DNA of 64,000 nucleotides from Burkholderiales bacterium (GTDB lineage Bacteria > Pseudomonadota > Gammaproteobacteria > Burkholderiales > Burkholderiaceae_E), in the NCBI GenBank assembly GCA_003577305.1, contig QEVL01000003.1, positions 124,001 to 188,000 of the forward strand. The letters run 5' to 3'. Shown one piece after another: positions 39,925-49,906 of the stretch. Under the pieces are notes generated by a model. The model saw only the letters and a list, made by a program, of their open reading frames with translations, had not been told where the DNA came from and made no database searches. Each line of letters begins with the position of its first letter. Positions within the stretch are counted from its first letter, which is position 1. The position numbers were made by a program, and so were the translations under genes.

Positions 39925-40965
39925 ATGCTCTCCGTCGGCACGCCACTTCTATGGTCCCTCTTCGCAGCCCTGGTGCTCGTCGCGCTCGCGATCGATCTCC
40001 TCGCCATGAACCGCCAGGGCGCGCACGCGGTCACGATGCGCGAGGCAGGCCTGTGGTCACTGGTCTGGGTGGGTGTATTGCTCGCCTTCGCCGGCTGGCT
40101 GTGGTGGCAGCCGGGCGGCGCGCCAGGCGACGAAACCGCTCGCGCACTGGCCGACGCGAAGGCGCTCGAATTCGTCACCGGCTATCTGGTCGAGAAGGCG
40201 CTGGCGGTCGACAACGTCTTCGTATTCCTGATGCTGTTCACCTACTTCACCGTTCCGGCGGAGTTCCAGAAGCGGGTGCTGATGTTCGGCATCCTCGGCG
40301 CGCTGGCATTGCGCGCGGTGATGATCCTGATCGGGGCCTGGCCCGTCGTGCAGTTCCACTGGGTGATGTACCTGTTTGGCGCCTTCCTCGCCTTCACCGG
40401 CATCAAGATGTGGTGGGCGGCCGGACAGGAGCCCGACCTGGGCTCGAACCCCGCGCTGCGCTGGATCGAGCGGCGCATGAGGGTCTCACCAGGCTACGAC
40501 GGCGAACGCTTCTTCACGACCGCGAACGGCGTGCGGATGGCCACGCCGCTGCTCGTGGTGATCCTGCGGATTGGCATCGTCGACGTGGTATTCGCGGTCG
40601 ACTCGATTCCGGCGATCTTCGCGATCACCACCGACCCGTTCATCGTGCTCACCTCGAACGTATTCACGATCCTCGGGCTGCGCGCGATGTACTTCCTGCT
40701 CGCCGGCATGCACGAGCGCTTCCGCCTGCTGTCGTACGGCCTGGCCGTGGTGCTCGGGTTCATCGGCGCGAAGATGCTGCTGATCGACCTCTGCAAGATC
40801 CCGATCGCGTGGTCGCTCGGCTTCACCGTGACGGTGCTGGGTCTGTCGATGCTGCTGTCGCTGCGGATTCCGGCGCGGCCGGGCGAAGCCTGCAGCGCCA
40901 ATCCGTTCGGCGCGAAAAAAAAGTGGGAGGGGCGCCCGAAGCCCGGCGAGCATGTCGAGGCCTGA
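39925..40965 (+). CDS. TerC/Alx-family membrane protein
   Basis: Multi-helix membrane protein of 346 residues. Hallmarks are FVTGYLVEKALAVDNVFVFLMLFTYFTVP with acidic residues inside a helix, GILGALALRAVMILIGAW, IKMWW, and RIGIVDVVFAVDSIPAIFAITTDPFIVLTSNVFTILGLRAMYFLLAGM. Relatives export or regulate manganese and are linked to tellurite or pH stress. I looked for a yybP-ykoY-type Mn riboswitch in the leader and did not see one. The ATG at 39925 starts just before helix 1; the upstream in-frame stretch overlaps YceI remnants. Confidence 0.92.
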   Translation: MLSVGTPLLWSLFAALVLVALAIDLLAMNRQGAHAVTMREAGLWSLVWVGVLLAFAGWLWWQPGGAPGDETARALADAKALEFVTGYLVEKALAVDNVFVFLMLFTYFTVPAEFQKRVLMFGILGALALRAVMILIGAWPVVQFHWVMYLFGAFLAFTGIKMWWAAGQEPDLGSNPALRWIERRMRVSPGYDGERFFTTANGVRMATPLLVVILRIGIVDVVFAVDSIPAIFAITTDPFIVLTSNVFTILGLRAMYFLLAGMHERFRLLSYGLAVVLGFIGAKMLLIDLCKIPIAWSLGFTVTVLGLSMLLSLRIPARPGEACSANPFGAKKKWEGRPKPGEHVEA

Positions 40966-40987
40966 TCGTGGGATCGCGACAGAACGG

Positions 40988-41689
40988 TCAGGGAGCGAGG
41001 TCGAACACCAGCACCTCGGCATCGGACCCGTTGGCGAGCACGATCCGGTTCTCGCCTTCCAGCAACACCGCATCGCCGCCGCTCAACGCGTGTCCGTTCA
41101 CCTCGAGCGATCCGCGCACCAGATGCACGTAGCCCTTGCGTGCCGGGTCGAGCGCGAGTTCCGCACGTTCGCCGCCGTCGAACAGACCCGCGTACAGCAT
41201 CGCGTCCGCGTGAATCGTAACCGAGCCTTGCGCCCCATCGGGCGATGCCACGAGGCGCAGCACGCCGCGCTTCTCGGCGGCCGGGATCGTCTTCTGCTCG
41301 TAGCCCGGCGCAATCCCGGTCGCATCCGGCTCGATCCAGATCTGCAGGAAGTGGGTCGTCCGGCCTTCGGCGTGGTTGAACTCGCTGTGCCGCACGCCGG
41401 TGCCCGCGCTCATGCGCTGCACGTCACCCGGTGGAATGCCGACGACGTTGCCCATGCTGTCGCGATGGGCCAGCTCGCCCGACAGCACGTAGCTGACGAT
41501 CTCCATGTCGCGGTGGCCGTGCTCGCCGAAGCCTGTGCCCGGGGCCACCCGGTCTTCGTTGATCACGCGCAGGTTGCCCCAGCCCATGTGCGCCGGATCG
41601 TGGTAGCCGGCGAACGAGAATGAGTGGTAGCTCTTCAGCCAGCCGTGATCGGCGTAGCCGCGGTCCCGTGACTTGCGAATCGTGAGCAT
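40988..41689 (-). CDS. Pirin-family (bicupin) protein
   Basis: Pirin/YhaK-type protein of 233 residues, possibly a quercetinase or redox-linked regulator. The N-terminal cupin has WLKSYHSFSFAGYHDPAHMGWGNLRVINEDRV, FGEHGHRDMEIVSYVLSGEL with the metal-binding His residues, and RMSAGTGVRHSEFNH. The C-terminal half ends LEGENRIVLANGSDAEVLVFDL. GGAG precedes the ATG at 41689 by 8 bases, favouring it over an in-frame start at 41725. It converges with terC. Confidence 0.92.
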   Translation of the reverse strand: MLTIRKSRDRGYADHGWLKSYHSFSFAGYHDPAHMGWGNLRVINEDRVAPGTGFGEHGHRDMEIVSYVLSGELAHRDSMGNVVGIPPGDVQRMSAGTGVRHSEFNHAEGRTTHFLQIWIEPDATGIAPGYEQKTIPAAEKRGVLRLVASPDGAQGSVTIHADAMLYAGLFDGGERAELALDPARKGYVHLVRGSLEVNGHALSGGDAVLLEGENRIVLANGSDAEVLVFDLAP

Positions 41690-41891
41690 GGCCGGAGCTC
41701 CTTGTCGACAGCGTCGATTCTGCAACGATCCGGCCGCTTCGTGGGCCGGGCGCCGGTTTCCTGCCGATCCGCCTGACGCAGCCGCGCGCCGGCACCGCGC
41801 CGTTGCTTCATCGAGCGCGGGCGCTGCCGAGGCTCATGGGACAATCCCGAAAGACCGCGCCTCGACGGCGCGTCCGGCGCTCCATCGAACG

Positions 41892-43001
41892 ATGAACACA
41901 GACAACTCGCGATCGAAGAAGAAGCGCCTCCTGACGCGCGGCATCATGACCGCGCTGGCCGTGCTGGCCGCGACCGCGGCAGCGGCCTGGTGGTGGCGCC
42001 TGCAGCCCGAGCCACCGCCGGACTGGCTCGTTCGAGGCAACGGCCGCATCGAGGCGACCGACATCGACGTCGCCACCCGCCACCCCGGGCGCGTGCGCGA
42101 AGTGCTGGCCCGCGAGGGCGATTTCGTCGAGGCAGGGCAGGTGCTGGCGCGGATGGACACCGATTCGCTCGAAGCCGAGCTGGCCGCGGCGCAGGCGCAG
42201 CTGCGCCGCGCGCAAAGTGCGAAGTCGACCGCGCAATCGATCGTCGCGCAGCGCGAGAGCGGAATCGCGCAGGCGAACGCGCTGCTCGCGCAGCGACGCA
42301 GCCAGCTCGCGCTGGCCGAACGCTCGCTGCAGCGCTCGCGCGAACTCGTCGCCCGCGGATTCGTCTCGCCGTCGCGGCTCGATGCCGACGAGGCAGCGGT
42401 CGAGGGCGCACGCGCCGCGCTGGCTGCGGCCGAAGCGCAGGTCCACGAAGCCCGCGCCGCAGTAACGGTGGCGCGTGCCCAGGCGACCGAAACCGATTCG
42501 GCGATCGCAGCCGCAGCGGCCCTGGTCGCGCGGCTCGAAACCGAGATCGCCGACGCGACGCTGAAGGCTCCGCGCAGTGGCCGGGTGCAGTACCGGCTCG
42601 CGCAGCCGGGCGAAGTCGTGGCGGCCGGCGGCAAGATCCTGTCGCTGATCGATCTCGACGAGGTCTACATGACGATCTTCGTGCCCGAGGTCCAGGTCGG
42701 GCGCGTCGCGATCGGCTCGCCGGCGCGGGTCGTCCTCGATGCCGCGCCACAGTTCCCGATTCCCGCAACCGTCAGCTTCGTTGCGAGCGAGGCGCAGTTC
42801 ACGCCGAGGACGGTGGAGACGCAGTCGGAGCGCCAGAAACTGATGTTCCGCGTGAAAGTGCAAATCGACGAGGACCTGCTGCGCAGGTACCGGACGCAGG
42901 TCAAGACCGGCCTGCCCGGCGTCGCCTGGGTGCGGCTCGGCAACGTCGACGAGCCCTGGCCCGGGTTCCTGCGCAACCCGGCACTCGACGGTGAGCGCTG
43001 A
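41892..43001 (+). CDS. HlyD-family membrane fusion protein (YhiI-like)
   Basis: Periplasmic adaptor of 369 residues with one N-terminal membrane helix (~16-36). The biotinyl-lipoyl half-motif is [24 protein letters not shown] long alpha-hairpin rich in Ala/Gln ([19 protein letters not shown]... to ~240) follows, then [38 protein letters not shown]. With the two following genes it reproduces the yhiI-rbbA-yhhJ arrangement of E. coli, an ABC-2 exporter of unknown cargo. The end overlaps the next gene by 11 bases. Confidence 0.9.
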   Translation: MNTDNSRSKKKRLLTRGIMTALAVLAATAAAAWWWRLQPEPPPDWLVRGNGRIEATDIDVATRHPGRVREVLAREGDFVEAGQVLARMDTDSLEAELAAAQAQLRRAQSAKSTAQSIVAQRESGIAQANALLAQRRSQLALAERSLQRSRELVARGFVSPSRLDADEAAVEGARAALAAAEAQVHEARAAVTVARAQATETDSAIAAAAALVARLETEIADATLKAPRSGRVQYRLAQPGEVVAAGGKILSLIDLDEVYMTIFVPEVQVGRVAIGSPARVVLDAAPQFPIPATVSFVASEAQFTPRTVETQSERQKLMFRVKVQIDEDLLRRYRTQVKTGLPGVAWVRLGNVDEPWPGFLRNPALDGER

Positions 43002-45720
43002 GCATTTCGCGCGACTCGCCGGGGTCGGGCACCGCTACGGCCGGCGCGACGCGCTGGTCGAAATCGACCTGGCGCTGCCGCGCGGCGGCATCGTCGGCGT
43101 GATCGGACCCGACGGCGTGGGCAAGTCCACGCTGCTGTCGCTGGTGGCCGGCGCGACACGGCTGCAGCAAGGACACATCGAGACACTGGGCTCGGACATG
43201 GCGCGGGCGTCCGGGCGCCGACGGGCCTGCACACGCATCGCCTACATGCCGCAGGGGCTCGGCCGCAACCTGTACCGCACGCTGTCGGTGCGCGAGAACG
43301 TCGAATTCTTCGGGCGGCTCTTCGAGCACGACCGCGCCGAGCGCGACGCACGCATGCACCTCGTGCTGTCGGCGACCGGCCTGCTGCCCTTCACCGAACG
43401 CGCGGCCGGCAAGCTCTCGGGCGGAATGAAGCAGAAGCTCGGGCTGTGCTGCGCGCTGATCCACGAACCCGACCTGCTGATCCTCGACGAACCGACGACC
43501 GGCATCGACCCGCTTTCGCGCCGCCAGTTCTGGGCGCTGATCGACGACATCCGCGCGCGGCGTCCCGAGGTCTGCGTGCTGGTCGCGAGCTCCTACATGG
43601 AGGAAGCGGAGCGCTTCGCGTGGCTCGTCGCGTTGGACGACGGTCGCGTGCTCGCCACCGGCACCCCGGCCGCGATCAAGGCAGGCGTCGGCGCGTCGAC
43701 GCTCGAACAGGCGTTCATCGGCCTGCTGCCGCCGGCGCGGCGGCGCGATCACCGTCCCGTGTCGATCCCGCCGCGGATCCGTTCGGACGGAGTCGCCATC
43801 GAAGCCCATGCACTGACGCGCCGCTTCGGCGATTTCGTCGCGGTGGACGAGGTCGGCTTCCGGATCGAGCGCGGCGAGATCTTCGGTTTCCTCGGCTCCA
43901 ACGGCTGCGGCAAGACGACGACAATGAAGATGCTGACCGGGCTGCTGCAGGCTTCCTCGGGCAGCGCCCGACTGCTCGGTCACCCGGTCGACGCGACCGA
44001 CCCGGCAACGCGGCGGCGCGTCGGCTACATGACGCAGGGCTTCTCGCTCTACGGCGAACTCACCGTACGGCAGAACCTGGTGCTGCACGCCCGACTGTTC
44101 CACCTGCCCGCCGCGTCGATTGCGGATCGCGTGCACGAGATGCTCGCCCGGTTCGGCCTGGTCGACGTCGCCGACGTATTGCCGGAGGCGCTGCCGCTCG
44201 GCCAGCGCCGGCGCCTGTCGCTGGCGGTCGCGACGATCCACGCTCCCGAGGTGCTGATTCTCGACGAACCGACTTCCGGGGTCGACCCGATCGCGCGCGA
44301 CCTGTTCTGGCAGCTGATGATCGACCTGTCGCGGCGCGACGGCGTCACGATCTTCGTCTCGACGCACTTCATGAGCGAGGCCGAACGCTGCGACCGCGTC
44401 GCGCTGATGCACGCCGGCCGGGTGCTGGTGGAGGGCGTGCCAGCGGAGCTGATGGCGCGCCGCAATGCGGCCACGCTCGACGAAGCCTTCGTCGCCTGGC
44501 TCGAGGAAGCGGACGGGCAGCAGGCAGCGCGCCCGCAGGCCCCCGAGGCCGGGCGCGCGCGACGGCGCATCGCGTCCGGCCCCCGACGCCGCATCGCGTT
44601 CAGCCCGCGCAGGATGCTCGCCTACGCGTGGCGCGAAACGCTGGAACTCGTGCGCGATCCGGTGCGGGTGACGCTCGCATTGGCCGGGGCGGCGCTCCTG
44701 ATGTTCATCATGGGGTACGGCATCAGCGCCGACGTGAGCGATCTGCCGTTCGCGGTGCTCGACCGCGACGACAGCCCGGCGAGCCGCGACTACGCGGCCG
44801 GCCTGGCCGCCTCGGCGTACTTCGTCGAACGACCTGCGGTGCGCGACTACGGCGAGCTCGACCGCCGGATGCGAAGCGGGGAGCTGTCGGTCGTGATCGA
44901 GTTTCCCCCGGGCTTCGGACGCGACCTGGCGGGCGGGCGCGCCACGCAGATCGGCGCGTGGATCGACGGGTCGATGCCGATGCGCGCCGAGACCGTCGAC
45001 GGCTACGTGCAGGCGATGCACGCGGGGTGGCTGCGCGATCTGGCGACGCGAAGCGCCGCGCGATCCGGCGCCGAGCCCGCGCGCATCGAGGTGCGCTTTC
45101 GCTACAACCCCGACGTGAAGAGCATCGTCTCGATGGTGCCGGCAGTGATTCCGCTGCTGCTGATGTTCCTGCCGGCAATGCTGAGCGCGCTGGGCGTGGT
45201 ACGCGAGAAGGAGCTGGGTTCGATCGTGAACCTCTACGTGACGCCGGTGACGCGGCTGGAATTCCTGCTCGGCAAGCAACTGCCCTACGTCGGCATGGCG
45301 ATGGCGAGCTTCTTGCTGCTGACCGCGCTCGCGGTCACGGTCTTCGGCGTGCCGCTGAAGGGCAGCTTCGCGGCACTGACGATCGGCGCCCTCCTCTATG
45401 TCGTCGCCGCGACCGCGATGGGGCTGCTGATCTCGGCCTTCACGCGAAGCCAGATCGCCGCGATCTTCGGCGCCTCGCTCGCGACGATGCTGCCCGCGGT
45501 GCAGTTCTCGGGCGTGATCGATCCGGTGTCTTCGCTCACCGGCATCGGCGCGGCGATCGGCCACGTCTATCCGACGACCCACTTCCTGACGATCAGCCGC
45601 GGCACCTTCGCGAAGGCGCTCGAACTCGCCGACGTATGGCCGAACCTGCTGCCGCTGGCGCTGGCCGACGTCGTGCTGCTCGTGGCCGCCCTCGCGCTGC
45701 TGCGCAAGCAGGCGAAGTGA
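42991..45720 (+). CDS. ABC transporter, two ATPase domains fused to ABC-2 permease (RbbA-like)
   Basis: Protein of 909 residues. First ATPase: Walker [16 protein letters not shown] (~38-52), signature [13 protein letters not shown], Walker [14 protein letters not shown]. Second ATPase: Walker [15 protein letters not shown] (~306), a degenerate signature [12 protein letters not shown], Walker [14 protein letters not shown]. From ~545 an ABC-2 permease has six helices ([20 protein letters not shown] to [16 protein letters not shown]). The fusion of two ATPases with a permease is the RbbA/YhiH architecture; ribosome-linked ATPase activity was reported for E. coli RbbA. Start GTG 42991. Confidence 0.9.
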   Translation: MSAEHFARLAGVGHRYGRRDALVEIDLALPRGGIVGVIGPDGVGKSTLLSLVAGATRLQQGHIETLGSDMARASGRRRACTRIAYMPQGLGRNLYRTLSVRENVEFFGRLFEHDRAERDARMHLVLSATGLLPFTERAAGKLSGGMKQKLGLCCALIHEPDLLILDEPTTGIDPLSRRQFWALIDDIRARRPEVCVLVASSYMEEAERFAWLVALDDGRVLATGTPAAIKAGVGASTLEQAFIGLLPPARRRDHRPVSIPPRIRSDGVAIEAHALTRRFGDFVAVDEVGFRIERGEIFGFLGSNGCGKTTTMKMLTGLLQASSGSARLLGHPVDATDPATRRRVGYMTQGFSLYGELTVRQNLVLHARLFHLPAASIADRVHEMLARFGLVDVADVLPEALPLGQRRRLSLAVATIHAPEVLILDEPTSGVDPIARDLFWQLMIDLSRRDGVTIFVSTHFMSEAERCDRVALMHAGRVLVEGVPAELMARRNAATLDEAFVAWLEEADGQQAARPQAPEAGRARRRIASGPRRRIAFSPRRMLAYAWRETLELVRDPVRVTLALAGAALLMFIMGYGISADVSDLPFAVLDRDDSPASRDYAAGLAASAYFVERPAVRDYGELDRRMRSGELSVVIEFPPGFGRDLAGGRATQIGAWIDGSMPMRAETVDGYVQAMHAGWLRDLATRSAARSGAEPARIEVRFRYNPDVKSIVSMVPAVIPLLLMFLPAMLSALGVVREKELGSIVNLYVTPVTRLEFLLGKQLPYVGMAMASFLLLTALAVTVFGVPLKGSFAALTIGALLYVVAATAMGLLISAFTRSQIAAIFGASLATMLPAVQFSGVIDPVSSLTGIGAAIGHVYPTTHFLTISRGTFAKALELADVWPNLLPLALADVVLLVAALALLRKQAK

Positions 45721-45745
45721 CTGCCGAGCCGAAGGCGCGACTGCG

Positions 45746-46876
45746 ATGAACGGCGCAACGAACGTCCTGTACCTCGGACTCAAGGAATTGCGCAGCCTGC
45801 TGCGCGACCGGATCCTGCTCGCGCTGGTCCTCTACTCGTTCACGCTGAACCTGTACGTGATCGGCCAGAGCGTGCTCGAGACGCTGAACAACGCCCCGAT
45901 CGCGGTCGTCGACGAAGACCGCTCGCAGCTGTCCGGCCGGATCGCCGACGCTTTCCTGCCGCCGCACTTCATGCCGCCGGTGCAGATCGGGCTGGCCGAC
46001 GTCGACCCCGGGCTCGATTCCGCCCGCTTCACTTTCGCGCTGATCGTGCCGTCGGGCTTCGAGCGCGACCTGCTCGCCGGGCGAAGCCCGGCGATCCAGC
46101 TCAACGTCGACGCGACGCAGATGACGCAGGCGTGGCTGGGCGCCGCATACATCCAGGCCATCGTCACGACCGAGGTCAGCGGCTTCCTCGGGCGCTACGG
46201 ACGACCGTCCGCGGCGCCGCCGCCGGTCGAGCTGGCGATGCGGATGCGCTTCAACCCGGCTCTGACTTCCTCGTGGTTCATGGTGATGACCGAGCTGATC
46301 GGCAACATCACGATGCTCTCGATCATCCTGACCGGCGCCGCGCTGATCCGCGAGCGCGAACGCGGCACGATCGAGCACCTGCTCGCGATGCCGCTCACGC
46401 CGCTGCAGATCATGACGGCCAAGGTGTGGTCGATGGCACTCGTCGTGCTCGTGTGCTCGGGCTTCGCACTGAAGGTCGTGATCGGCACCGTGCTCGGCGT
46501 GCCGGTGGCCGGCTCGGTGCCGCTGTTCGTCGCCGGTACCGCGCTGCACCTGTTCGCGACCACCTCGATGGGCATTTTTCTCGGTACGGTGGCACGCTCG
46601 ATGCCCCAGCTCGGGCTGCTGGTGATCCTCGTGCTGGTGCCGCTGCAGATGCTCTCGGGCGGCATGACGCCGCGCGAGAGCATGCCCGAACTCGTGCGCA
46701 CGGTGATGCTCGCCGCCCCGACGACGCATTTCACCAGCCTGGGGCAGGCGATCCTGTTTCGCGGCGCCGGGCTCGACGTGGTGTGGCCGCAGTTCGCCGC
46801 GATCACGGCGATCGGTGCGGCGTTCTTCGTTGCGACGCTGGCGCGATTCAGGCGCGCGGAGTTCAGCGGGCAGTGA
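45746..46876 (+). CDS. ABC-2 type permease (YhhJ-like)
   Basis: Permease of 376 residues pairing with the upstream fused transporter. One helix lies near 20-42, then a large periplasmic domain (~45-185) with AIAVVDEDRSQLSGRIADAFLPPHFM, then five or six helices from ~190. The family motif RERERGTIEHLLAMPLTPLQIMTAKVWSM sits near 200, followed by LGLLVILVLVPLQMLSGGMTPRESMPELVRTVMLAAPTTHFTSLGQAILFRGAG, typical of ABC-2 proteins. It is the last gene of the export cluster and converges with the MocR gene. Confidence 0.92.
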   Translation: MNGATNVLYLGLKELRSLLRDRILLALVLYSFTLNLYVIGQSVLETLNNAPIAVVDEDRSQLSGRIADAFLPPHFMPPVQIGLADVDPGLDSARFTFALIVPSGFERDLLAGRSPAIQLNVDATQMTQAWLGAAYIQAIVTTEVSGFLGRYGRPSAAPPPVELAMRMRFNPALTSSWFMVMTELIGNITMLSIILTGAALIRERERGTIEHLLAMPLTPLQIMTAKVWSMALVVLVCSGFALKVVIGTVLGVPVAGSVPLFVAGTALHLFATTSMGIFLGTVARSMPQLGLLVILVLVPLQMLSGGMTPRESMPELVRTVMLAAPTTHFTSLGQAILFRGAGLDVVWPQFAAITAIGAAFFVATLARFRRAEFSGQ

Positions 46877-46914
46877 TGAGCCTGCAACCGGAAGTCCGGA
46901 AAGCCCGTCGCCGA

Positions 46915-48435
46915 CTACCGGTCGGCGCAGGTGCGCGCCGGGCGCGCGCTGGTGCAGCGCGTGCGCTTCCACTCGCGTAATGCGTCGGCGACGCGCTCGA
47001 TTCCGGCCCGGATGCGAGCCTCGTCGAGGGAGGAGTAGCCAAAAAGGAGGGTCTTGTCGCTGTAGGCGCAATCGCCGAAATCATGTGCCGCGCCCGATCG
47101 GAGCGAATAGACGCCGACAGCCCGTTCGGCCGCGAGAGCCTGCAGTTCCGCCGCGCTCGGGAAGCCGGCAGGGAGGTGCCACGCGAGGTGCATGCCTGAG
47201 TCGGTTCCGGTCAACATCACATTGCCGAAGTGATTGCGCAGGCTGTCGATCAGGCAGTCGCGGCGCTCGAGATAGGTTCGCCGGATCCTGCGCAGGTGGG
47301 TGTCGTAGGCGCCACTCGCGATGAATTCGGCCAGCACCGCCTGATCGAGCCAGGCATGTCCGTTGTCGAGCAAGGCCTTGGCCGTGCGCGCGGGCTCGAT
47401 GAGGTGGCGGGGCAGCACCAGATAGCCCACTCGCAGGCCGGTGCCGACCGACTTGGAGAAGGTTCCGAGATAGATCACGCTTTCGGCCTGATCGAGCCCC
47501 ATCAGTGCCATGAGCGGCGATCCGCGATAGCGGAAATCGCTGTCGTAGTCGTCCTCCACGACATACGCGCCGGTCTGCCGCGCCCAATCGAGCAGCCTCA
47601 TCCGGCGTTCGAGCGACAGCGTGAAGCCCATCGGATACTGATGCGATGGGGTCAGGTGGACGAGTGCCGCACCGGCGGGCGGCAACGCATCGACGCACAG
47701 GCCGTTTTCGTCTACCGGTACCGGTATCACCTCCGCCCTGTAGCTCTCGAACAGGTAGGCCGCGCCCTGGTACGAGGGGTTCTCGGTCACCACGCGCGTT
47801 CCTTCCCGCAGCAAGAGGCGTGCGATGAGGTTCAGCCCTTGCTGCGCGCCGGCGACCACGATGATCTGGTCGGACTCGACCTTCATGCCGCGTGCCGGCC
47901 GCAAGTGATCGGCGATCGCAGCGCGCAACTCGAACAGGCCAGTGGGATCGCGATATTCGGTGAAGCCGGAGTCGGCCCTCTCGAGCACCTGATTGACGAG
48001 GCGACGCCACGTGCTCAGCGGAAACAGGGTCGGGTCGAGGCGCCCGAGCCAGAAATCGAATTCCAGCTTGCCCGGACTCACTACCGCCTGCGCTCGACCC
48101 CGGAACGCAAGGCTCGACCGGGGGAATCGCCTGCCGGCCGACATGCGATCCGCAATCCCGTCGGCATCGACCCTCAACGAGGAGTCGGGCAGATCGTGGC
48201 TCACGTAAGTACCGAGCGCTGACCGCGTCTGCAGGTAGCCCTCGGCGCTCAGACGCTCGTAAGCCAGCACAACCGTATTGCGGGAAACGCCGAGCTGGCG
48301 TGCCAGCAAGCGGCTCGGCGGAACCGGTGTTCCGGGTCTGAGCCCTGCGCCGAGGATCAGGCCACGCAGCTGCTCGAACAGCTGTCGCTGAAGCGATTGG
48401 CGCCCCGATGGGTCGAGCGAAACCGGAAGCTCCAT
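46915..48435 (-). CDS. MocR/PdxR-type regulator (GntR HTH fused to aminotransferase fold)
   Basis: Transcription factor of 506 residues. The N-terminal winged helix has LRGLILGAGLRPGTPVPPSRLLARQLGVSRNTVVLAYERLSAEGYL. The fold-type I aminotransferase-like domain carries YRDPTGLFELRAAIADHL, the pyridine-ring region VVAGAQQGLNLIARLL, EDDYDSDFRYRGSP and TFSKSVGTGLRVGYL with the PLP lysine. MocR proteins sense PLP or an amino compound. ATG 48435 is used (a GTG lies one codon upstream). It follows cycB of the hao cluster on the same strand after 142 bases and might regulate that cluster; this is inference. Confidence 0.9.
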   Translation of the reverse strand: MELPVSLDPSGRQSLQRQLFEQLRGLILGAGLRPGTPVPPSRLLARQLGVSRNTVVLAYERLSAEGYLQTRSALGTYVSHDLPDSSLRVDADGIADRMSAGRRFPRSSLAFRGRAQAVVSPGKLEFDFWLGRLDPTLFPLSTWRRLVNQVLERADSGFTEYRDPTGLFELRAAIADHLRPARGMKVESDQIIVVAGAQQGLNLIARLLLREGTRVVTENPSYQGAAYLFESYRAEVIPVPVDENGLCVDALPPAGAALVHLTPSHQYPMGFTLSLERRMRLLDWARQTGAYVVEDDYDSDFRYRGSPLMALMGLDQAESVIYLGTFSKSVGTGLRVGYLVLPRHLIEPARTAKALLDNGHAWLDQAVLAEFIASGAYDTHLRRIRRTYLERRDCLIDSLRNHFGNVMLTGTDSGMHLAWHLPAGFPSAAELQALAAERAVGVYSLRSGAAHDFGDCAYSDKTLLFGYSSLDEARIRAGIERVADALREWKRTRCTSARPARTCADR

Positions 48436-48577
48436 CACGACTCGGCTCCGGTGGTCTACCTTCCGGCTTTAAGCTTATCGTGATTTGCGGCTGCTTTGCC
48501 AGGACCAGCAGCCCGGAGGACGATGGTGCCAGCGCTACCATCGCTGCGGCACCCCGCGGCACACATCGCATCGTCAG

Positions 48578-49153
48578 TCAGTCTTCCTTCAGCACCATTT
48601 CGCCCGCGACCAGGCTCTTGTCGAGGTCGGTTTCGGGGACTTCCTTGTGGACGAGATTCTGGTGACAGTCGATGCAGGTGGCACCGGCCGACCCGAGGCT
48701 GCGGTGGGCCAGCTTGCCCTCCGGCGTGACGGGCCGCGGGTCGCGATGACAGCGCCGGCAGGTCAGGCTGTCGAGGCGCTTCATCTGCATGCGCGCCTCG
48801 TGGGCCATCTGCAGGCGTCGCTCGTCGAAGAGGCCGATGTCCGAGTAGTCGTTGGTCATCTCGCGCCACAGATCGCGCGCACCGTCGACCACGTGGGCCC
48901 GGACCGCGAGGTGAAAGTTCTCGATTCCCTGGGGAATGTGACAATCCTTGCACTGCGGATCGGCGCCCAGACGACCGAAGTGCGCGGACCTGGCCAACTC
49001 CTTTGCGGGGTAGGTCATCGAGTGGCAACTGGTGCAGAACCCCTGGGTCGAGAGCGCCGCCTCGCCGCCCACGGCCAGAACCGCCACTGCGAGCCCGATC
49101 ACTACACAGAACAGCGTCGCCGACAGCCCCCTCTTGACGAACCATGCGCACAT
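48578..49153 (-). CDS. cycB: Tetrahaem cytochrome cM552, NapC/NirT-type quinone reductase
   Basis: Membrane-anchored tetrahaem cytochrome of 191 residues. An uncleaved helix lies at ~11-33, then CxxCH motifs at C40-H44, C68-H72, C132-H136 and C160-H164. The blocks GGEAALSTQGFCTSCHSMTYP, CKDCHIPQGIENFHLAV and GATCIDCHQNLVHKEVP match cytochrome cM552 of ammonia oxidisers as I recall it. Expected role: pass electrons from cytochrome c554 to ubiquinone. The ATG shares one base with the cycA stop (TAATG). A generic NapC/NrfH would fit the fold, but the context makes CycB far more likely. Confidence 0.92.
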   Translation of the reverse strand: MCAWFVKRGLSATLFCVVIGLAVAVLAVGGEAALSTQGFCTSCHSMTYPAKELARSAHFGRLGADPQCKDCHIPQGIENFHLAVRAHVVDGARDLWREMTNDYSDIGLFDERRLQMAHEARMQMKRLDSLTCRRCHRDPRPVTPEGKLAHRSLGSAGATCIDCHQNLVHKEVPETDLDKSLVAGEMVLKED

Positions 49154-49881
49154 TACCGGCGCTCGTCCTTTCCGATCGGCCTGGCCTTGGCCTGCAACTC
49201 CTCGTGAAACGGAGGCAGCGGCGGCCCGGTGAACGTCCCCTCGAGCTTGAAATGCTCGTGCATCGCCTTGGCGTCACGCACCGCTTTGTCGAATTCGAAC
49301 CGGTATTTCGCATCGAGTTCCGGCGCAAAGGGGTTGTAGGGCGCCTGCGCCCCCTTCCAGGACGAACCGCGGTAATTCAGGTGGCAAGCGTTGCAGCGCT
49401 CGACGAATCCGAAGTCCTGGCCGGCATCGGCCAGACTCTGCCGCGGCGAAGTCAGCTTGTTCTTGTCGAAGCGTTCGGCTGCCTCCCGGTGCAGGTTCTG
49501 GTAGCGCCCACCGGGCCCGTGACAGGACTCGCAACTGACCCCGACAAGGTAGATCGCGGGGTCTCCGGGGTCATACCCACCCTCCCTGCCGAGTCCGGTG
49601 ACATGGCAGCCGAGACAATCCTTGTCCTTCGAGTAATCCTTCGCCGGATCGAGCCTTGCCCGGCGCTTGGCGTCCGGGCGCACACCCGGCTTGAGCAGGT
49701 CGAGCGCCTTGGCGTGGCCGGTCTTCCTCCACGACTGGCTCTGGCTCTTGTGGCACGACGCACATCTCCTGAATCCCTCGTAGGCCGGCTCGGCAGCCGG
49801 CACAACCGTCGTCCACGTCAGGAGGGTCAGCACCAGGGCGGCGATGCGCGCTGCGCACGAAAACGGATGCGTCTGCGTCAT
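49153..49881 (-). CDS. cycA: Tetrahaem cytochrome c554
   Basis: Periplasmic electron acceptor of hydroxylamine dehydrogenase, 242 residues. A signal peptide (~10-30, ending VVPAA) is followed by CxxCH motifs at C40-H44, C89-H93, C117-H121 and C163-H167. GRYQNLHREAAERFDKNK and CNACHLNYRGSSWKGAQAPYNPF, AKAMHEHFKLEG match c554 of Nitrosomonas almost block by block in memory. GGGAGGAGG lies 7 bases before the ATG at 49881, deciding the start. Gene order haoA-haoB-cycA-cycB confirms the assignment. Some c554 proteins also reduce NO. Confidence 0.95.
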   Translation of the reverse strand: MTQTHPFSCAARIAALVLTLLTWTTVVPAAEPAYEGFRRCASCHKSQSQSWRKTGHAKALDLLKPGVRPDAKRRARLDPAKDYSKDKDCLGCHVTGLGREGGYDPGDPAIYLVGVSCESCHGPGGRYQNLHREAAERFDKNKLTSPRQSLADAGQDFGFVERCNACHLNYRGSSWKGAQAPYNPFAPELDAKYRFEFDKAVRDAKAMHEHFKLEGTFTGPPLPPFHEELQAKARPIGKDERR

Positions 49882-49906
49882 CGAAAACCTCCTCCCCATT
49901 GCTCCG

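Noticed and set aside
48521-48553. Hairpin CGATGGT/ACCATCG as terminator of the hao operon
   Set aside because: The 7-bp stem competes with an overlapping GGTGCC/GGCACC pairing and has no T-run; too weak to annotate.
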